Below, one piece after another: positions 52,806 to 61,800 of a DNA stretch of 64,000 nt; positions within the stretch are counted from its first letter, which is position 1; the number at the start of each line of letters is the position of its first letter. The translations under genes were made by a program, and so were the position numbers. The notes beneath the pieces are model-generated. The model did no database searches, was not told where the DNA came from, and saw only the letters and a list, made by a program, of their open reading frames with translations. The stretch covers positions 4,336,001 to 4,400,000 of the forward strand of contig NZ_CP103965.1 of NCBI RefSeq assembly GCF_024970185.1, read 5' to 3'. This DNA is from Pseudomonas sp. N3-W. Lineage in GTDB: Bacteria; Pseudomonadota; Gammaproteobacteria; Pseudomonadales; Pseudomonadaceae.

Positions 52806-55800
52806 TTAGAGCCGTCGCTTGCGCTGAAGGCTCGGGATGGTGGTTTCGGGGACTGCGACCTGCTCCACGTGCCCTACGGTTTTCGCCGCCAGTGCCGCCA
52901 GTGTCGGTTCACTGAACAGCGTTCGTGCATCGGCGTTCAGGCCGGCCTGACGCATGCGCGACACCAGGTTGACCGCCAGCAGCGAATGCCCGCCCAGTTC
53001 GAAAAAGTGGTCATGGCGCCCCACCCGTTCGATCTTCAAGACCTCGGTCCAGATCGCTGCCAGCGCGGTTTCCACCGGCCCCCGTGGGGCTTCGTAGTCT
53101 CGGCTCAGCACCGCGTCCAGCCCCGGCGCCGGCAAGGCGCGGCGGTCGAGTTTGCCGTTGGGGCTCAGCGGCAGTGTGTCGAGTGACACATAGGCCGAGG
53201 GCACCATGTAATCCGGCAACAGCCGCAGCAAGTACGCCCGCAGGTCCTCGATCGCGGGTACCTGGCTGGCGATCTGCAGTGTGAAATACGCCACCAGACG
53301 TTCATCGCGCATCAGCACCGCGACGTCCTTCAGCGCCGGATAGGCCGACAGACGCGCTTCGATTTCACCCAGCTCGACACGCAAACCACGCAGCTTCACC
53401 TGGAAGTCGTTGCGACCGAGGAATTGCAGGCTGCCGTCCGGCAGGTAACGCACCAGGTCCCCGGTGCGATACAAGCGGTCGCCAGCGACAAACGGGCTGG
53501 CGATAAAGCGCTCGGCCATCAGTGTTGGCAGCCCCAGATAACCGCGCGCCACGCCGACCCCGCCGATGTGCAAGTGCCCGCTGACGCCGAACGGCACCGG
53601 CAGGTCGTTGGCGTCCAGCACGTACAGCCGGGTATTGCTGATCGGCTTGCCGATTGGCAACTGGACATCCGGCACTGGCGCACCCGGTTCCAGGGTCCAG
53701 CTGCTGCTGTCCACGGTGGCCTCGGTCGGGCCATAGACGTTGTGCAAGCGCACGTTGGGCAGCAACGCCTGGACCCGACGCGCCAGTTCAGCCGTCAGTT
53801 CACCACCGCCGCAGACGATGTCGGTGAGGCTGCTGCACTGGCTGACCTCCGCCACGTCGAGGAACTGCGCCAGCATCGCCGGCACGAACTTGATCACCGT
53901 GACCTGCTGTTCACGCACCAACTGCTGCAGATACTCCGGCTCGCGATGACCGTCGGGACGGGCCAGCACCAGGCTCATGCCGATAGTCAACGGCCAGAAA
54001 AACTCCCACACCGAGCCGTCGAAACTGAACGGGGCCTTCTGCAACAACGCGCCGCGTTGCGCATTCGGGCACAGCTGCGAACTCCAGAACACCAAATTGT
54101 TGAGCCCACGATGCTCGACCATCACCCCCTTCGGCGTGCCGGTGGAGCCGGAGGTGTAAATCACGTACGCCATGTGCGAGGCGTTCAGTTCCGGCACCTG
54201 TGGATTACCGAGCGGATTGGCCTGCCAGCTGTTCTGGTCGAAGTCGATCATCGGTACGGCGACGTCCTTGAGCAGCCCTCGGGTGGGGCCATGCACCAGC
54301 ACCGCCACCGCGCCACAGTCCTGCAACATGTAAGCGATGCGCTCTGGCGGATAACCGGGGTCCACCGGTACGTAAGCGCCGCCGGCCTTGAGAATCGCCC
54401 ACAGGCCGATCACCAGTTCCAGGCCGCGTTCGACGCAGAGCACCACCCGCGCATCCGGCCCCACGCCCTGTTGACGCAGGTGATGAGCCAGCTGATTGGC
54501 GCGTTCATTGAGTTCGCGGTAGGTCAGGTGCTGCTCCCCCGCCACCAGCGCCACGGCATCCGGCGTGCACTCGACCTGCGCTTCGAACACGGACTGAATG
54601 GTTTGCTCCAGCGGGTAATCAACCGCCGTGGCATTGAGTCCGGTCAGCAGATAATCGCGCTCCTGCGCCGGCAGGATCGACAATCGGTTCAACGGCATTT
54701 GCGGTGTCTGTTCCAGTGCCTCCACCAGCACCTGGAGCGCGGTGTGCACGAACTCGCAGATCCGCTGGGCACCGACCTGGGCAAGCGTCACCGTCCTGAT
54801 CATGAAGCCCTCGCCCAGATCATCGACACTCAGGGTCAACGGGAAGTTGGTGCGCTCTTCGCCGCCCAGGGTTTCGATGCCCTGCCAGGCGCTTGGCAGA
54901 TCGGCCTCAGCGGCACTGTGCCGATAGTTGAGCATCGCGCTGAACAACGGCAAGGGCGCCGCGACACCGCTGCAACGTTGTGCCAGGGACAGCGATGCAT
55001 GTTCATGAGCAAGCAGCGCGGTCAGGCGGGCGTGGGTAGCCCTGACGCCTGCCCGAACACCGGTCGAACCGGTATCGACACGCAGCGGCAAGGTGTTGAT
55101 GAACACCCCCAGCGCCCGATCAGCGCCGTCGCCGCCCTGCATCCGCCCCATCAATACGGTGCCGAACACCACCGATTCCCGGCCGGACGCCGCCGCCAGC
55201 ACCTGGGCCCAGGCCAGATGGAACAGGCTCGCGGCACTGACCCCAAGCTCCCGCGCGCGGCCACGCAAGCGCAGGCTCAACGCGTCCGGCAGCACTTGGC
55301 GGACCTCCTCGATATCGCTGCCATCGCCTTGCACGCTCTGCAAACCAAACGGTAACGTCGGCTCATCAATGTCAGCGAGCATGTCGCGGAAAAACGCCTC
55401 GTGTTCCTGTTCGCTGACGCCCAGTCGCGCCTGGGCCACGTAATTGCGATAAGGGATCGCTTCGCCCAACAGCGCATGCTGCCCCAGCAGGCTGGCCTGC
55501 ATTTCGGCGCGCACCACGTCCAGCGCGACGTGGTCCAGTGCGATGTGGTGGAACAGCACAACGGCAACGATGCGCTGCTGCGCCGGATCATGCGCATACA
55601 CCAGCCGGATCAGCGGCGCCTGATTGAGTTCCAGGCGGTAGTGCCGAGCGTCAAAACGGCTGTGCAACTGCGTCAGGACATCGCCCGCAGCAGGGTCGAC
55701 CGGCGCCGATTGCACCGTCAGTTCCGCGTGGCGCCAGACCACTTGCAGCGGTTGCTGCAAGCCCTCCCATACCACCGAGGTACGGAGGATGTCGTGACGA

Positions 55801-58800
55801 TCGATGACCTGTTGCAGCGCCTGACTGAAGGCGTTCATCCGCTCCAGACTGGTGAAGGCCATGCGCGATTGCAGCAGGTACGTATCGCCCTGCCCAGCCG
55901 TGATGTGGTGATAAAGAATGCCCTCCTGCAACGGTGCCAACGGGTAAATATCCTGCACATTGGCAGCCCCGCCCGGCACGCTGGCAACGACGCGGTCGAT
56001 GGCGTCCTGATCCAGCTCCACCAGTGACAGCAGGTCCGGGGTGATCCGTTGGCAATTCGCTGGAATGCGGTTGGCCGGCACTTCGATTTCCCGACCGCTG
56101 CCCACTGCGGCGGCCAGCGCCATCAGGGTCGGCTGGCTGAACAGGATGCGCACATCGACATTCATGCCGCCCTGGCGCATGCGTTCGATCACGCTCACCG
56201 CCAGCAACGAATGGCCGCCCAGTTCGAAGAAGTGGTCGTGCCGCCCCACGTGCTCGACCTTGAGCACGTCCACCCAGATCTGCGCCAACGCCACTTCGAT
56301 TTCGCCCTGTGGCGCTGCGTATTCGCGGCTCAGCAACGACGCCTGATCCGGCTCCGGCAGCGCTTTACGATCAAGCTTGCCGTTGGCGGTCAGCGGCAGG
56401 GAGGCCAACTGCACATAGGCCGACGGCACCATGTAGTCGGGCAGTTGCCCTTGCAGGTGAGCCCGCAGTTGGGCGATGTCCAGCGCCTGATCGTGCGCGG
56501 TGTAATACGCCACCAGGCGTTTGTCCCCCGGCACGTCTTCGCGGGCCAGCATCACCACTTCGTTGACACCCGGACAGGTCGCCAGGCGCATCTCGATTTC
56601 CCCCAGTTCGATGCGAAAACCACGGATTTTCACCTGATCGTCATTACGACCGATGCACTCCAGCAGCCCCTGCGCCGACCAGCGGCCGAGGTCGCCGGTG
56701 CGGTACATCAGGGCCTCGGGACGCTCGCTGAACGGGTCGGCCACAAACTTTTCTGCGGTCAGCTCCGGCCGGTTCAGATAACCCTTGGCAACGCCTTCGC
56801 CGCCGATGCAGATTTCCCCCGTCACCCCGCTGGGCACGGGCTGCTGGCGCTCGTCCAGCACGTAGATACGGGTGTTGGAGATCGGGCCGCCAATCGGCAC
56901 GCTGTCCGCGTCCGCCGGCAATGACTTGACCTCATGCGTGGTGGCGTAGGTGGTGGTTTCGGTCGGGCCGTAGCAATGCACCAGGCGCAAGTCCGGCGCC
57001 AGCGCCAGCAGCCGGCGGAACGCTGCCGGGTCGGCCCGCTCGCCGCCACACAGCAGAATCCGCAAGCCTTTGAGGGCCTCGGGAATCAGCTGCACGTACT
57101 GGTTGAACAACGCCGTGGTGACGAACAGGATCGTCGCCCCGGAATCGCTCAGGGCCTGACCGAAATGGGCCGGTTCGAGCAACGTGTCGTGGTCGATCAC
57201 CAGCACCTGGGCGCCGTTGAGCAACGCACCCCAGACGTCCATGGTGCTGGCGTCGAACGCCGGGTTCGAGGCAAACGCCACGCGGTCCTGCGGGTTGAAG
57301 TCGGCGTAACCGTTGTTGATCACCAACCGCGTGATCGCCCGGTGCGGCACCCGCACGCCTTTGGGGGTGCCGGTGGAGCCCGAGGTGTACATGATGTACG
57401 CCACCGTCTCGGAGGACTGCGCCAGGTCCGGGTTGTGCAGCGCACGTCTTTCGCGCGGCAGTTTGTCGAGGTCGACCCGGCGTGCCGGGTAGTCGATCAC
57501 GCGGCTGTCGTCGGTCAGCAGCGCCACGGCGGCGCTGTCCTCGACCATGAAGCGTTGCCGCTCGGCAGGCGCATGGATGTCCAGCGGCACATAGGCCGCC
57601 GCGCACTTGCTGATCGCCAGTTGGCTGACCACCAGCGCCACCGAACGCTCCAGCAGGATCGCCACGTTGTCGCCGGGTTTGACCCCCAGACCGATCAGGT
57701 GGTGCGCCAGGCGGTTGGCCCGATCATTGAGTTCACGGTACGTCAGGCGCTGCTCGCCTTCACCCAGCGCCAGGGCGTCGGGTGTGCGTTGCACCTGAGC
57801 TTCGAACACGCCGTGCACGGTGTGCTCGTGCGGGTAATCGGCGGCGGTATCGTTGAAGTCGCGCAGCAGATGTTCGCGCTCGGCATCGTCGAGCAAATCC
57901 ACCTGCGCCAGCACGGCCTGATCGTTGGCGACCATGGCTTGCAGCAGGCGCGTGAAATAGCCGATAAAACGCCGCACCGTCGATTCGTCGAACAACGCCG
58001 TCGCGTAGTCCAGCACGCCGTCAATGCCATCCGGCCCTTCACCCAGGCTCAGCGCCAGATCGAACTTGGCAAAATGACTCGCCTGCGCCAGCCCTTGCAC
58101 CTGGATACCCTCCAGCACCAGCGCCGGGGCTTGGAGGTTCTGCCACGCCAGCGAGGCCTGGAACAACGGGCTGTAAGACAGGCTGCGCACCGGACGGGTG
58201 ATTTCCACCACCTGCTCGAACGGCAGGTCCTGATGGGCCTGCGCCGCCAGCGTCCGGGCCTTGACCCGCGCCAGCAGCGCCTCGACGCTGAGTTCGCCCG
58301 AGGTGTCGATGCGCACTGCGAGGGTGTTGACGAACAGGCCGATCAAGCCTTCGACTTCCGTGCGCTGCCGGTTGGCTGCCGGCGAACCGATGACCACGTC
58401 CTGCTCCCCGGCAAGGCGCCCCAGCAACGAGGCCCAGGCCGCCATCAGCGTCATGTAGAGGGTGGTGCCGTGACGCTGGCTCAGGGCCTTGAGTCCGGCT
58501 GTCAGCGCTGGGTCCAGCTGCACCTCGATGCTGTGTCCCGAATAATCCTGCTGCGCCGGTCGTGGCCGGTCAGTGGGCACCATCAACAAGGCCGGGGCGC
58601 CGGCCAGGGCTTGCTGCCAGTACTCGGTCTGGCGTTGCAGCACATCACCGCTCAGCCAGCGGCGCTGCCACAACGCAAAGTCGCCGTACTGCACGCTCAG
58701 CGCTGGCAGCGGGTCTGGTTGGCCCTGATTAAAGGCCTGATACAGCGCCATCAGTTCCTGGGTCAGCACGCCCATCGACCAGCCATCGGAGACGATATGG

Positions 58801-61800
58801 TGCATCGTCAGCAGCAGTACGTGCTCATCGTTGGCCATGACCAGCAGGCGACCGCGAATCAACGGCCCGTTTTCCAGATCAAACGGTTGCGCCGCTTCGT
58901 GGTCAATGCGCGACTGCAATACGGCTTGCGCCTCGTACTCATGACGCAGGTCCTCAACCACCAAGCCGAATGTCGAATCAGCAGCCACCAGCACCTGTGG
59001 CTCAGCATTGAGCTGAACGAAACGGCTGCGCAACGTCTCGTGACGCTCGACGATCCGCGCCAGCGCCCGTTGCAAGGCCTCGACGTTCAAAGCCCCGCGC
59101 AGCGTCAGGGCTGCCGGAATGTTGTAGGCACTGTTGGCGTCGCCCATTTGCGCCAGGAACCACAAGCGCTGCTGGGCGAAGGACAGTGGCAGGTCCTCGT
59201 CGCGCGGCAGCGCAACGATGGGCGGCAGCGTGCTGCGACCGGCTTGCGCCAGTACTTGCGCCACGGCCGCCAGTTGCGGGTTGGCAAACAGATCGCTCAG
59301 GGCCAGCTCGACCCCGAGCTGCATGCGGACCCGCGACACCATGCGCATGGCCAGCAGCGAATGGCCGCCCAATTCAAAGAAATGATCCCGACGCCCGACC
59401 CGCCCGACCTGCAACACCTCGGCCCAGATCTGCACCAATGCGGTTTCGATCTCGCCTTGCGGCGCTTCATATTCGCGGCTCAGCAACGCCGCCTGATCCG
59501 GTGCCGGCAGTGCCTTGTGGTCGAGTTTGCCGTTGGCGGTCAGCGGCAGGCTGTGCAGCCGCACATAGGCCGAAGGCACCATGTACTCCGGCAGCCGGGC
59601 TTGCAGATGCTGGCGCAGGTCTGCGATGTCGAGCGCCGCGTGTTCGGTGAACCAGGCCACCAGCCGCCCGTCCCGCACCTGCACCACGGCCTCTTTCACG
59701 CCGCTGAAGTTCGCCAGCGCGGTGTCGATTTCCGCCAGCTCGATGCGCATGCCGCGGATCTTGACCTGATCATCGTTGCGCCCCAGGTACTCGATGGTGC
59801 CGTCCGCCAGCCAGCGTGCGAAATCGCCCGTGCGGTACATGCGCGCCTGCGGGTTGAACGGGTCTTCAAGGAAACGCTCGGCCGTCATCTCTGGACGGTT
59901 CAGGTAACCCCGTGCCACGCCAGCGCCACCGACGTACAACTCCCCGGCCACGCCGATCGGCACCGGCCGTTGTTGTTCATCGAGCAGGTAGACCCTGGCG
60001 TTGGCAATGGGTTGGCCGATGTGCAGCGGCTGGCCGATCTCGACGCGGCCGGAGGTCGCCACCACCGTGGCTTCGGTCGGACCGTAGTTGTTGATCACCT
60101 CGAACGTTTGCGCCCGGCTGAACTGGCGCAAGCGGTCGCCACCGATCAGCAGGGTGCGCAGCGTCGGATGTTCGAGGTTCTGGCTGAAGGCGTATTCGGC
60201 CACCGGCGTCGGCAGGAAGCTGACGTCCAGCGGTTGCGCGCACCACCAGTCCAGCAGTTCATCAATTTTTTCATTGCCGACGTCCGCCGGTGGCAAGTGC
60301 AGGGTCGCACCGGCACATAAGGCCGGCCAGACTTCCCAGGCCATGGCGTCGAAACCGAACCCGGCAACGCTGGAGGTGTGGCGACCGTGGCGCAGGTCAA
60401 AGTCTTCGCAGTGCCAGTCCACCAGGTTGGACAGGGTCTGATGTTCCACCATCACGCCTTTGGGCAGGCCGGTGGAACCCGAGGTGTAGATCACATAGGC
60501 CAGGTTCGAGGCGCTCAGGCCCGGCACTTGCAGATCGGTGTCGGCCTGCGCCAGCCATGTCGGCAGATCGAGATTGATCAGCGGCACGCCCACAGCCGGC
60601 AAGGTTTCGATCAAGGCCTGCTGCGTCAGCACCGCCACCGGCGTGCAATCGCCGAGCAGATAATTCAGACGCTCGGCGGGATGCGTCGGATCAATCGGCA
60701 CATAACAGGCGCCGGCTTTCAGGATCGCCAGCAAACCGGTCAGGGTGTGCAGACCGCGACGGGCGACGATGGCGACCCGGTCATCGGGCTGTACACCCAA
60801 CTCGCGCAGGTGCCGGGCCAGCTGGTTGGCGCGACGATTGAGCTCGGCATAGGTCAGCGACTGCCCCTGTTGCAGCGCTGCCACGGTGCCCGGATGTGCA
60901 GCGGCGCGGGCTTCGACGCGCTGGTGCAGAGTCAGGCCTTGCGGGTAGTCAATGGTCGTGTCGTTGAAGGTGTTCAGCAGGTGCGCCTGTTCGGCGCCAG
61001 ACAGAATCGGCAAGCGGTTGAGCGTCTTATCAGGCGTGTGCTCCAGCGCCTGCAGCAGATGCTCCAGTGCCGTGTGCAGGTAGCCGCAGACCGCCAACGC
61101 GTCAATGCCGGACGCCGCCAACGCGGTGAAGGCAAAGCCCTCGCCCAGATCGTCGACACTGAGGGTCAACAGGTAATTGGTGCGCTCCACGGCGTTGAGC
61201 AATTGCATGCCCTGCCACGCCGTCGTGGTGTCGTCGGCCATGGCCGACGGCGCACTGTGGCGATAGTTGAACAGCACACTGAACAGCGGCGTATTGCCCG
61301 GCAGGCCGCTGCAACGTTGTGCCAGCGCCAGTGACGCGTGTTCGTGGCTGAGCAACTGGGTCAGGCGGGCATGGGTCGCCGCCACGGCGCTGTTCACCGT
61401 TTGCTCGCCGAGCTCAATGCGCAACGGCAAGGTGTTGATGAACACCCCCATGCCGCGTTCGGCGCCTTCGCCGCCCTGCATCCGACCGAGCAACACGGTG
61501 CCAAACACTACGCTGTCCTGTCCCGAAACGCCGGCCAATACCTGCGCCCACGCCAGGTGCATCAGGCTGGCGGCGCTGACACCCCGTTGCCGGGCCTGAG
61601 TGCGCAAACGCAGGCTCAAGGCGTCATCGACCGCCAGCCGGGCCTCATCGACATCACGGGCGTCAACCTGCGCCGCCGCCAGACCGAACGGCAAGGTGGG
61701 TTCTTCGACGTCTTGCAGCATCTGGCGGAAAAACGCCTCGTGCTCGTGCTCACTGATGCCCAGACGCGTCTGGGCCACATAGTTGCGGTACGGCACCGGT

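Noticed and set aside
56934-60320. 1128-codon open frame on the plus strand opposite NRPS-1
   Set aside because: Composition is His/Gln/Arg/Val-rich with no recognisable domain, and it lies wholly opposite a clear NRPS frame. Long antisense frames are common in high-GC coding DNA.
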